A stretch of 8,035 nt of DNA, from contig NZ_CALHGC010000027.1 in NCBI RefSeq assembly GCF_938029485.1, forward strand, positions 1 to 8,035, read 5' to 3'. The translations under genes and the position numbers were made by a program. The notes under the pieces were generated by a model. The model did no database searches. It was not told the origin of the DNA and worked only from the letters and a program-made list of their open reading frames with translations. Of this stretch, positions 1 to 6,538 are shown piece after piece. Every line of letters starts with the position of its first letter. Position 1 is the stretch's first letter. The DNA comes from an uncultured Treponema sp. Its GTDB lineage: Bacteria > Spirochaetota > Spirochaetia > Treponematales > Treponemataceae.

Positions 1-1395
1 AAGGGTTTTAATCGATTGAAGGTTCTTTTCAGCCCTTTCCTGTAAAGTCCGGATGTTTTTTACGATTTCTTCGATCGAAAGAGATGAACCGGAGATACTT
101 TTAGCTTGATCATCGATGTGAGAATCAAGACTTGACATCGTTTGCGTAATAGCATCTATTTTTGCAGCACTTTCATTCACTTCCGTATGCTGTATCATTA
201 CCCGATCTTTTACATTTTCAATATTTCCTGTTATTTGATTAAGCGCCGCGGCAGAACTCTCCATCCGCGTAGATAATGTCTGACTAACCGACTGCATATT
301 TTTTGCCGTATCGGTAATGACCGAAAAAGAAGCGCGGATTTTTTCTATTGTATTATTCATTGACAAAGCGATGGAGCCGAGTTCATCGGAATATACTGCA
401 GCTTGAGCGGTAAAATCTCCTTCTGCGACTTTATTAAAAATAGCATTGAGTTTAACAAAACGCCTGAATACATAGCTGAGCATCACCTGACTTATTCCAA
501 TAATCAGCACCAACAAAACACACATCCATACAAGAGAATAGCCGAAAAAAGAAGCGATGGACGGTACGAAGTCTTTTTCCGGAACCGCAAGGGTTGTATA
601 ATAGGGTAAACTGGCAAGCTGCTTTTTGACAACGATAACTCTGCCGAGCGAAGAATCGTCATAGTATTGAAGATTGCTATAGCCTGTTACCTTCGAAAGA
701 GTGCCAAACACGCTATTGATTTTTGTATTTGTAAGGTCGGCATTTGAACAAAGCAACAGCATATCGGATTCATCTATGAGTCCGCTCCATGATTGCGGAC
801 TGGGAAGCGATTTAATAATTTTAGCAACAGCCTTTTGTAAATCAATTGACATACCTGCAAAGCCGATCGCTTCTCCCGCCTTATTAAACATTTTTATATT
901 AAACCAAAAATGGGTTTCGTTAAGCGTCCTATCATGCTGCACATTGTAAAATAATGTCTGCGGTTTTTTAAGCATAGAAAAAAACCAGTCATCAATAGCT
1001 TCCGTCAACGTATTTTTCTTTATATTGTTAGTCTTATCAACCGCATAATAGCTGCCGGTTAATTTCGATGCGGCAAAACACGTAGAAAACCGTTCGTCTT
1101 TACTGAGTTGAATCAACTTGTCGGTAATCTGAACACCGACTTTATCATCTTTTTCGTAATCTTCAAACCAGTCTATCAAATATGATTCTCTTGCTAAATC
1201 TTCCGAAAGAGCCAAGCCGACGGCAAGATTTTCCTGTAGTTCGGAACTCGCAGCGTCTAGCATAGCCGGTACGGTTTTATAAAAATTACTTTCGATATAA
1301 GACTTTACTTGGATAACGCTAAAAGCCAAAGCTCCGCAGACGGTAATAAGCAGTGTTGTAACTAAAAATAAATTGGCCGATGTTCGTATTTTCAT
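1..1395 (-). CDS. Methyl-accepting chemotaxis protein, N-terminal 465 residues (cut by window edge)
   Basis: Transmembrane chemoreceptor that would pass a periplasmic ligand signal to the CheA/CheW array; ligand unknown. I translated this ORF from the minus strand; it is open from the ATG at 1395 to base 1. It shows an N-terminal membrane segment (about residues 8-30), a periplasmic domain (about 31-280) with a Cache-like stretch around WFNIKMFNKAGEAIGFAG (residues 164-181), a second membrane segment (about 283-308), a HAMP-like region (about 309-362, with the typical AEGDFT at 324-329) and then the start of a coiled-coil signalling domain rich in Ser, Ala and Gln (residues 365-465, with SLSIEEIVKNI near the end). 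A GGAGT ribosome site lies 6 bases before the start codon. The conserved CheA/CheW-binding hairpin tip lies beyond the window, so another HAMP coiled-coil protein cannot be fully excluded, though the heptad pattern is that of an MCP. The region is AT-richer than the rest of the window. Confidence 0.85.
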   Translation of the reverse strand, partial: MKIRTSANLFLVTTLLITVCGALAFSVIQVKSYIESNFYKTVPAMLDAASSELQENLAVGLALSEDLARESYLIDWFEDYEKDDKVGVQITDKLIQLSKDERFSTCFAASKLTGSYYAVDKTNNIKKNTLTEAIDDWFFSMLKKPQTLFYNVQHDRTLNETHFWFNIKMFNKAGEAIGFAGMSIDLQKAVAKIIKSLPSPQSWSGLIDESDMLLLCSNADLTNTKINSVFGTLSKVTGYSNLQYYDDSSLGRVIVVKKQLASLPYYTTLAVPEKDFVPSIASFFGYSLVWMCVLLVLIIGISQVMLSYVFRRFVKLNAIFNKVAEGDFTAQAAVYSDELGSIALSMNNTIEKIRASFSVITDTAKNMQSVSQTLSTRMESSAAALNQITGNIENVKDRVMIQHTEVNESAAKIDAITQTMSSLDSHIDDQAKSISGSSLSIEEIVKNIRTLQERAEKNLQSIKTL

Positions 1396-1401
1396 ATAAT
1401 T

Positions 1402-1406
1402 ACTCC
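1402..1406 (-). promoter_or_regulatory. Ribosome binding site of the chemoreceptor gene
   Basis: The minus strand reads GGAGT and then six bases before the ATG at 1395. This is a good Shine-Dalgarno match at normal spacing and it fixes the start of the chemoreceptor just ahead of its hydrophobic N-terminal helix. Confidence 0.65.
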
Positions 1407-1426
1407 AGCATAGTTAGAAAAATTTG

Positions 1427-1432
1427 ATTATA
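1427..1432 (-). promoter_or_regulatory. Candidate -10 element (TATAAT) for the chemoreceptor gene
   Basis: A perfect TATAAT lies on the minus strand and would place the transcript start near 1420, about 25 bases before the ATG. No good -35 hexamer is seen 16-18 bases upstream, and I see no clear sigma-28 type GCCGATAA box. A second -10-like hexamer, TATACT, lies a little further upstream (about 1441-1446). The call rests on the -10 match and its position only. Confidence 0.35.
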
Positions 1433-1518
1433 GGACATAGTATACCGTATTTTCGTATTTATAGCTAGATATAAGTTTCGGCATTGCATATTTTATGATT
1501 TTATGGCATATACCGAAT

Positions 1519-2310
1519 ATGACTTCTATTATTTCATGGAACGTAAACGGCGTTAGAGCTGCTCAAAAAAAAGGTTTTTTGGACTGGCTTTATACCGAAG
1601 CGCCCGATGTACTCTGCTTACAGGAAACGAAGGCTCGTAAAGAGCAGCTCCCTTCCGAACTGGTCAACCCTGTTTGGAAAGAGGGAGTCTATAAAACATA
1701 TTGGCAGGCCGCTAAAAAGCCCGGCTATTCGGGAACTGCGCTCTTTTGCAAAAAAGAGCCGCTTGATATCCGCACGATGAATATCCCTGCCTTTGACGAT
1801 GAAGGGCGGGTGCTTGTCGCGGACTTTGATACGACATCGGTTATTTCCGCATATTTTCCCAACTCTCAAGAAGGCGGCGCTCGGATCGGCTATAAACTCG
1901 ATTTTTGCGCCGCAATACTTGAATTTTGTAATGCACTGCAAAAAAAAGGCAGGCATCTCATACTCTGCGGAGACTACAACATTGCTCATAAACCCATAGA
2001 TCTTGCCAATCCAAAGGCAAATGAGCAAAATCCCGGCTATCTGCCCGAAGAGCGGGCTTGGATGGATACCTTTACGCAGGCAGGATACACCGACACTTTC
2101 CGGCATTTTTGTGCGGAACCTCATCAATATACGTGGTGGAGCTATCGTTTTCATGCCCGTGAGAAGAACATCGGATGGAGAATAGACTATCACTGTGTCG
2201 ACAACGCCTTTTTACCGAGTATCTGCGAATCATCAATCAAATCCGATGTATTGGGGTCCGATCATTGCCCTATCAAGTTAGTGTGTAAGGAAAAATTCGT
2301 TACATTTTAA
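1519..2310 (+). CDS. exoA: Exodeoxyribonuclease III / AP endonuclease (ExoA/XthA family)
   Basis: Magnesium-dependent enzyme of base excision repair that cuts DNA at abasic sites and removes 3' blocking groups. At 263 residues from the ATG at 1519 it has normal family length. The catalytic set of the exonuclease/endonuclease/phosphatase fold is complete: SWNVNG (6-11), LQETK with Glu36, AYFPN with Tyr112, GDYN with Asp152 and Asn154, TFR (193-195), WWSYR (206-210), RIDYH with Asp223, and SDH (247-249). An upstream in-frame ATG at 1495 would add eight residues (MILWHIPN), but family members begin just before the ISWNVNG strand, so 1519 is preferred. Neither start has a convincing Shine-Dalgarno sequence. 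It is divergent from the chemoreceptor, and its last 11 bases overlap the end of lptB on the other strand. Two A8 tracts lie inside the gene. It resembles Bacillus ExoA (GKGFLDF-type N-terminus) more than E. coli XthA. Confidence 0.95.
   Translation: MTSIISWNVNGVRAAQKKGFLDWLYTEAPDVLCLQETKARKEQLPSELVNPVWKEGVYKTYWQAAKKPGYSGTALFCKKEPLDIRTMNIPAFDDEGRVLVADFDTTSVISAYFPNSQEGGARIGYKLDFCAAILEFCNALQKKGRHLILCGDYNIAHKPIDLANPKANEQNPGYLPEERAWMDTFTQAGYTDTFRHFCAEPHQYTWWSYRFHAREKNIGWRIDYHCVDNAFLPSICESSIKSDVLGSDHCPIKLVCKEKFVTF
2300..2310. other. Convergent 3' overlap of exoA and lptB
   Basis: The stop of exoA (TAA at 2308-2310) lies inside the last codons of lptB, whose own stop is TAA read from 2302 to 2300. 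The two genes share 11 bases tail to tail. I see no GC-rich hairpin with a T-run on either strand within about 80 bases of the overlap. Confidence 0.9.
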
Positions 2311-3064
2311 ATTCTTCGCCGAGGTACACTTTCCGTGCAATTTCGGATTCCAATATCTTATCACGCGGCCCCTGTTCGACAATTTCGCCCTTATTGATAA
2401 TATAGGCGCGGTCGGTAATTTCCAAGGTGTCGCGGACATTGTGGTCGGTAATAAGTACCCCGATATTTTGCCGTGCAAGTAATCTAATAATAAGCTTTAT
2501 ATCGTGCACGGCAATAGGATCAATACCGGCAAACGGTTCGTCAAGCAATAAAAATTTAGGTTCGATAGCCAACGCCCGTGCAATTTCGGTACGTCTGCGT
2601 TCTCCGCCTGAAAGAGTGTAAGCAGGTTGTTTCCTATTGGCTGTAATTCCGAATTCTTCCAATAGCGAATCAAGTTTTTCTTTTCGTTGTGCAAAGCTTA
2701 AATCTTTTCGCGTTTCTAAAATAGCATCGATGTTCTGTTCGACGGAGAGTTTACGGAATACGGAAGCTTCCTGCGGCAGATAGGATATACCGATGCGGGC
2801 ACGCTTATACATCGGCAGGTTGGTAATACAACGGTCGTCAAGATAGATACCGCCTGAGCTCGGTGTATAGAAGCCGACAATCATATAAAAGCTCGTCGTT
2901 TTTCCCGCTCCGTTCGGTCCGAGCAGCCCGACAACCTCTCCCTGCGCCATAGAAAAGCTGACATCCCGAACCGCTTGTTTTTTGCGGAAAGACTTGTTCA
3001 AGCCTTCAGCACGTAACACGCTTTTGGGCATTCCAAAATTTGCAGAATATTGAAGATCGCTCAT
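2300..3064 (-). CDS. lptB: LptB, ATPase of the lipid (LPS-type) export ABC transporter
   Basis: Cytoplasmic ATPase that, with LptF and LptG, extracts a lipid from the inner membrane and pushes it along the periplasmic Lpt bridge. The 254-residue protein has all ABC motifs: Walker A GPNGAGKT (49-56), Q-loop YLPQEAS (95-101), signature LSGGERRR (151-158), Walker B FLLLDE (171-176) with catalytic Glu176, D-loop GID and the H-loop in ITDHNVRDTL (His208). The stretches YLPQEAS, DEPFAGIDPI and VYLGEEF are typical of LptB rather than of other ABC ATPases. The start overlaps the lptA stop as ATGA, indicating translational coupling; the nearest GGAG is about 17 bases upstream. A later Met12 is possible but has no properly spaced site. 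The gene ends inside the 3' end of convergent exoA. LptF, LptG and LptC are not in the window. Confidence 0.96.
   Translation of the reverse strand: MSDLQYSANFGMPKSVLRAEGLNKSFRKKQAVRDVSFSMAQGEVVGLLGPNGAGKTTSFYMIVGFYTPSSGGIYLDDRCITNLPMYKRARIGISYLPQEASVFRKLSVEQNIDAILETRKDLSFAQRKEKLDSLLEEFGITANRKQPAYTLSGGERRRTEIARALAIEPKFLLLDEPFAGIDPIAVHDIKLIIRLLARQNIGVLITDHNVRDTLEITDRAYIINKGEIVEQGPRDKILESEIARKVYLGEEFKM
3061..3064 (-). promoter_or_regulatory. ATGA stop-start overlap of lptA and lptB
   Basis: The lptB start ATG (3064-3062) shares two bases with the lptA stop TGA (3063-3061). This arrangement usually means that ribosomes finishing lptA restart on lptB, which keeps the two Lpt parts in step. Confidence 0.8.
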
Positions 3065-3771
3065 GGATTTTTTGTTTCTTTCTCCGAAGGAGTTTCCGCT
3101 TTTTCCGTATTCTCTTTTTCTTCGGTAACGGAACCGCTCACCTTTCCTTCGAGTTTAATATCTTCGGTATCAATATTTACCGAAATCCGAGCCGCCTTAA
3201 ATTCATCTTTTCCTTTTTTTACTGTGGGTTTCCCTGTCAGTTCAAGCATAGAAGTATTCCGGTTATACACCGCAAAAAGCGAATCACAAGCGATATCTTT
3301 GCTCTTTAATTTTACGTCCATTTGCAAAAGGATAATTTCGTTTTTCTGATTATACTCGATACGCTCGGCCGCCGTTTCAACTTTATTTTTGGTATCTTCA
3401 ACCTTTGCTTGCCCCATAAACTCGGCTACTTCCGTTTCGCGATCATAGGATAATGAGGCTGCAGAAAACGTAAATCCTTTTTCGGCATCTTCTCCCGTTA
3501 CGCTTCCGTTTGCTCTAATATACCGGTAATCCTTACCGTATAGCTCAATACGTTCGCCGTAAATATTGAGGGAATCGACGCTCACCTTTGCATTACCGGT
3601 TAATGCGGTTGAATTTTGTCCTTTCCCGCCGGATCCCTGCATCTTATCGGCAGAAAAAGTAATTTTTACCGGAGCTGCCGATAAAAGCGAGGCAGTTAGG
3701 AGAAAAGAGGCGAATATACACAACCGCTGCCGGAAGTTATAATGAACCAAAAAAGGAAAATGGATATACAC
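3061..3771 (-). CDS. lptA: LptA/OstA-family periplasmic lipid-transport protein
   Basis: Predicted periplasmic beta-jellyroll protein that bridges the inner and outer membranes in lipid export. The 236-residue product begins with a Sec signal peptide: basic Arg14 and Arg16, a hydrophobic run at about 18-31, and likely cleavage near SAAP (31-34). The mature part opens with ITFSADKMQG (37-46), the usual OstA/LptA opening, and continues with repeated beta strands such as ALTGNAKV, LNIYGERIELY, AEFMGQAKV and MLELTGKPTV. The last 25 or so residues are a charged Lys/Glu-rich tail likely to be disordered. There is no lipobox. The start is GTG; an in-frame TAA lies only three codons upstream, so the ORF cannot begin earlier. 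The ribosome site is weak, and the copA stop is 24 bases upstream, which suggests coupling or reinitiation. The gene overlaps lptB by four bases. The gene name rests on fold-type sequence features and on linkage to lptB. Confidence 0.85.
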   Translation of the reverse strand: MYIHFPFLVHYNFRQRLCIFASFLLTASLLSAAPVKITFSADKMQGSGGKGQNSTALTGNAKVSVDSLNIYGERIELYGKDYRYIRANGSVTGEDAEKGFTFSAASLSYDRETEVAEFMGQAKVEDTKNKVETAAERIEYNQKNEIILLQMDVKLKSKDIACDSLFAVYNRNTSMLELTGKPTVKKGKDEFKAARISVNIDTEDIKLEGKVSGSVTEEKENTEKAETPSEKETKNP

Positions 3772-3795
3772 CGTGTTTTATCTTATTCGGTTGCT

Positions 3796-4005
3796 TTAGC
3801 GTGAACCGGTTACCGAATACCCTGCATCGGTTACGGCAGCTTTGAGGGCATCCACCGTTACGGTATCGGGATAGGTAACGGCGGCAGTCTTTGCCTCCAA
3901 ATCGACTTGTGCCGATACGCCTTCGATGGCATTCAACGCTTTCTCAACACGAGCGGAACAATGTCCGCATGACATTCCTTCAACGGTTAACATGATGTTT
4001 TTCAT
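3796..4005 (-). CDS. copZ: Possible internal in-frame gene: free CopZ-like copper chaperone (69 aa)
   Basis: An ATG inside copA, in the same frame, is preceded by AAGGAG with nine bases between. Starting there gives exactly one 69-residue heavy-metal-associated domain, the usual size of stand-alone CopZ. It contains MSCGHC (Cys13 and Cys16 of the short form) and the GYSV loop near the C-terminus. The CxHC pattern is that of chaperones such as Bacillus or Enterococcus CopZ, whereas the N-terminal domain of the same ATPase has CAAC, the usual pump form. CopZ carries Cu+ to CopA and to copper-responsive repressors. Whether the short form is really made is inferred only from the start signals and the domain boundary. 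The alternative is that the domain exists only as part of CopA. Confidence 0.5.
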   Translation of the reverse strand: MKNIMLTVEGMSCGHCSARVEKALNAIEGVSAQVDLEAKTAAVTYPDTVTVDALKAAVTDAGYSVTGSR

Positions 4006-6486
4006 ATCGGTAATCTCCTTATGAGCGGTGATATTTTCCGGTTCTGCCGACAATTCCGGCAGTTCAGCTGCAGAGCAGGTGCAGGTATGAGGTTTTACGC
4101 TGCATACGGTATACTGCGTATCATCATTCTTTCCGGCGGACGGAACGGTACAGTATTGCATATTATGAGCAATCTGTACAATGCGTTTAGGACGGAATCC
4201 GTTCAACCGCAGCGCATTGGTAACCACGGACACCGAACTGAAGCTCATTGCGGCGGCGGCGAACATGGGACTAAGCCTGAGTCCGAACAGGGTATAAAAC
4301 ACCCCGGCAGCAAGCGGGATACAGAGCGAATTGTAAAAAAGCGCCCAAAACAGGTTTTGTTTAATGGTACGCATAACAGCCCTACTGAGCTGAATCGCGG
4401 TAACCGCCGTTTCGAGGCTGTTGTTCATCAGTACGATATCGGCGCTTTCTATTGCAATATCCGTACCGCCGCCGATTGCGATGCCGACGTCCGCAGCAGT
4501 GAGTGCAGGAGCATCGTTAATGCCGTCGCCGATAAAAGCCGGTGAAAACCCTTTCGAGCGATAATATTCGACTTTTGCCTTTTTATCCTGCGGCAATAAC
4601 TCCGCAGCGACTTCACCGACGCCGACGATCTTTTGGATAGCTTCTGCAGTCCGCTGATTGTCTCCTGTCAGCATAACCGTATGGATGTTCATTTCATGGA
4701 AATCGTGAATTGCCCGAATACTGCCTTCCTTTACCGGATCGGCGACGGCGATAAGGCCTGCACATTCATCTCCGATTATAACCAGCAACGGTGAAGCGCC
4801 TTTTTCGGCAGCTTCCGCGAGCCGTGCCTGAATAGTTTCCGATACGGGAACCCCTAATTCCTTGCAGAGTTTCGTATTTCCTGCACCAATCCTTACATTT
4901 CCGATCGATGAGGTTCCGTTAATATCATCGGCTGCGACAGTTCCGTAAATGCCCTTTCCGTGCACCGCCATAAAACCGTTCACTTTAAACGGCGCCACTT
5001 TTTTTTCTTCTGCGGCACGGATAATTGCATGAGCGAGCGGATGTTCCGATAAATGTTCAAGACTGTAGGCAATCCGTAGAATATCATTGTCGGCGTATTG
5101 GGTGGAAAACACTTCGATGCGCTGCAGCGTCGGCTTTCCTTCCGTAATGGTACCCGTCTTATCGAGCAGCACGGCGGTAACACGGTGGGCAAGTTCAAGC
5201 CCTTCCGCCGAACGGATAAGGATACCGAGCTGAGCGCCCTTGCCGGTACCGGCCATAATCGCCGTCGGTGTAGCAAGGCCAAGCGCACAGGGACAGGAAA
5301 TAACCAACACGGAAATAGCAGTCGACAGTGCAAATTCAAAAGAAGCGCCTGCGATGAGCCATCCGATAAAGGCTGCAAGTGAAATGAGCATGACAATCGG
5401 TACGAAATAACCGCTGATAACATCAGCAAGCTTTGCAACCGGAGCCTTTGATGAGGACGCTTCTTCGACAAGCGCAATAATCCGCGCCAAGGTCGTATCG
5501 TTGCCTACTTTATCTGCACGGAAGATAAAGCTGCCCGATAGATTATGCGAGGCGCTAATCACCGAATCACCGACCGTTTTCTCGACCGGCATACTCTCTC
5601 CGGTAACAGCCGATTCGTCAAGCGATGTGCTTCCTTCTATAATAGTACCGTCAACGGGCAGGGTTTGCCCCGGCCGGATAATAATTGCATCACCGATCAC
5701 AATATTTTCTACCGGAATTTCAATTTCCGTGCCATTCCGTAACACCTGCGCCGTCTGCGGCCGAAGCTGAATCAGTTTTTCCAGCGCTTCCGAAGTCTTC
5801 TTTTTTGCCCGCGCCTCCAAAAATTTTCCCAAGGAAATCAACGTTAAGATCATCGCCGAGGATTCAAAATATAAATCCTTCATATAGAGCCGCACGACAT
5901 CTAATTGACCGTGCCCTAATCCGTAGCCTATCCGGTACAGCGCGAAAACACCATAGATAACCGCGGCGCCGGAACCGACGGCAATGAGACTATTCATATT
6001 AGGCGCACGGTGGAATAAACTTTTAAGCCCGTTAATAAAAAAAACACGGTTAAGCGCAAGAACCGGCAGCGTCAGAAGGAATTGTGTAAAAGCAAAGGTC
6101 AGAGCATTTTCGGTTCCTGCAAAAAAAGAGGGAAACGGTAAATGGAGCATCCTTCCCATCGATATATACATCAATGGAATAAGAAACAATAGAGAGAATA
6201 TGAATTGTTTTTTTTCGGCATCGGTAATCTCAGAATCAGCTTGCCGTACAGACGGCTGAGCCGTATTCTCCTCTGAAAGCGGAAAAGCGCCGTAGCCTCT
6301 TTTTTCTATCGCTTGGATAATAGTATCTGCATTAACGGTATCGGGATTATAGCTGACAGCCATTCTCTTTGTTAAAAGATTTACCTGTGCCGTCTCTACA
6401 CCGTCCAGCCTGCTAACCGCCTTTTCCACATTTGCAGAACAAGCAGCACAACTCATACCGGTAACGGTAAAATATCGTGTTTGCAT
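3796..6486 (-). CDS. copA: Cu+-exporting P1B-type ATPase with fused C-terminal CopZ-like domain
   Basis: Inner-membrane pump that uses ATP to move Cu+ (possibly Ag+) out of the cytoplasm. From the chosen ATG at 6486 it has 896 residues. Domains in order: heavy-metal-associated domain with GMSCAAC (Cys13, Cys16); membrane helices; actuator TGES (295-298); the CPC ion motif (398-400); phosphorylation site DKTG (Asp442); the HP pair of the nucleotide domain (482-483); TGDN (607-610); GDGINDAP (653-660); the Tyr-Asn of helix 7 (718-719) and MSFSS of helix 8 (747-751). CPC with YN and MxxSS marks the Cu+ class (P1B-1). After a Cys/His linker (767-827) comes a second, complete metal-binding domain (828-896) with GMSCGHC (Cys840, Cys843). 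The ORF is open back to 6603, but that start would enter the TRAP gene and add 39 residues unlike the family. lptA follows after 24 bases. Confidence 0.95.
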   Translation of the reverse strand: MQTRYFTVTGMSCAACSANVEKAVSRLDGVETAQVNLLTKRMAVSYNPDTVNADTIIQAIEKRGYGAFPLSEENTAQPSVRQADSEITDAEKKQFIFSLLFLIPLMYISMGRMLHLPFPSFFAGTENALTFAFTQFLLTLPVLALNRVFFINGLKSLFHRAPNMNSLIAVGSGAAVIYGVFALYRIGYGLGHGQLDVVRLYMKDLYFESSAMILTLISLGKFLEARAKKKTSEALEKLIQLRPQTAQVLRNGTEIEIPVENIVIGDAIIIRPGQTLPVDGTIIEGSTSLDESAVTGESMPVEKTVGDSVISASHNLSGSFIFRADKVGNDTTLARIIALVEEASSSKAPVAKLADVISGYFVPIVMLISLAAFIGWLIAGASFEFALSTAISVLVISCPCALGLATPTAIMAGTGKGAQLGILIRSAEGLELAHRVTAVLLDKTGTITEGKPTLQRIEVFSTQYADNDILRIAYSLEHLSEHPLAHAIIRAAEEKKVAPFKVNGFMAVHGKGIYGTVAADDINGTSSIGNVRIGAGNTKLCKELGVPVSETIQARLAEAAEKGASPLLVIIGDECAGLIAVADPVKEGSIRAIHDFHEMNIHTVMLTGDNQRTAEAIQKIVGVGEVAAELLPQDKKAKVEYYRSKGFSPAFIGDGINDAPALTAADVGIAIGGGTDIAIESADIVLMNNSLETAVTAIQLSRAVMRTIKQNLFWALFYNSLCIPLAAGVFYTLFGLRLSPMFAAAAMSFSSVSVVTNALRLNGFRPKRIVQIAHNMQYCTVPSAGKNDDTQYTVCSVKPHTCTCSAAELPELSAEPENITAHKEITDMKNIMLTVEGMSCGHCSARVEKALNAIEGVSAQVDLEAKTAAVTYPDTVTVDALKAAVTDAGYSVTGSR
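4015..4020 (-). promoter_or_regulatory. Internal Shine-Dalgarno (AAGGAG) before the CopZ-like domain
   Basis: The minus strand reads AAGGAG, nine bases and then the ATG at 4005, within copA codons for His-Lys-Glu-Ile-Thr-Asp-Met. It is a stronger match at a more normal distance than the site in front of copA itself, where GAGGG sits one base from the ATG. Confidence 0.55.
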
Positions 6487-6492
6487 ACCCTC

Positions 6493-6513
6493 AGTATAGT
6501 AAAATACCATACT
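6493..6513. promoter_or_regulatory. Inverted repeat, candidate operator of copA
   Basis: Two nine-base arms, read on the minus strand as AGTATGGTA and TACTATACT, are separated by TTT and match at eight of nine positions. The dyad fills most of the spacer and covers the -10 box, the place where a repressor would block RNA polymerase. It is not the CopY cop box (TACAnnTGTA), and the spacer is 17 bases rather than the 19 typical of MerR/CueR promoters. No regulator gene is in the window. As RNA it could form a weak AU-rich hairpin (one G-U pair), but no T-run follows, so it is not a terminator. Confidence 0.45.
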
Positions 6514-6521
6514 AAAGGCAA
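6493..6521 (-). promoter_or_regulatory. Sigma-70 type promoter of copA
   Basis: The minus strand shows TTGCCT (6521-6516; four of six matches to TTGACA), a 17-base spacer, and TATACT (6498-6493; five of six matches to TATAAT). It sits in the 52-base gap after the TRAP stop codon, so copA can be transcribed independently of the TRAP gene. Seven bases past the -10 is the A of the copA ATG at 6486, so the transcript would have little or no leader. Confidence 0.55.
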
Positions 6522-6538
6522 GCAAACGTGTCGGATGC

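Larger units (their letters stand above)
1396..1518. other. Divergent intergenic region between the chemoreceptor and exoA
   Basis: This AT-rich spacer of 123 bases must contain the start signals for both flanking genes. On the plus strand, TATAAG at 1470-1475 is a possible -10 box for exoA, giving a leader of about 35 bases, but its -35 is weak. A TTGATT at 1424-1429 with TATTTT 18 bases further on is an equally weak alternative. The TTGATT overlaps the chemoreceptor -10 on the other strand. I see no small ORF, RNA gene or strong dyad here. Confidence 0.4.

Noticed and set aside
1495..1518. exoA start at the ATG at 1495
   Set aside because: It adds MILWHIPN before the conserved first strand, with no ribosome site. 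Known members start at or next to the position of the ATG at 1519.
1618..2193. 191-codon minus-strand ORF antisense to exoA
   Set aside because: It lies wholly within exoA, whose catalytic motifs are all present. The antisense translation shows no recognisable domain.
3781..3830. Possible terminator around the AACCGGTTAC palindrome after copA
   Set aside because: The palindrome is inside the last copA codons, is short, and has no T-run after it on the minus strand. The 24-base gap to lptA fits an operon.
4021..4545. 174-codon plus-strand ORF antisense to copA
   Set aside because: It is the mirror of conserved ATPase sequence (GDGIND region and helices), with low-complexity, Arg/Gly/His-rich translation and no family features.
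4980..5477. 165-codon minus-strand ORF overlapping copA in another frame
   Set aside because: It is out of frame with the conserved DKTG and CPC region of copA and has an Arg/Leu/Ser-rich shadow composition.
4006..6231. Exact 12-base repeat ATCGGTAATCTC at 4006-4017 and 6220-6231
   Set aside because: Both copies are coding sequence for Glu-Ile-Thr-Asp in copA. There are only two, far apart, with no flanking similarity, so chance is the simplest explanation.
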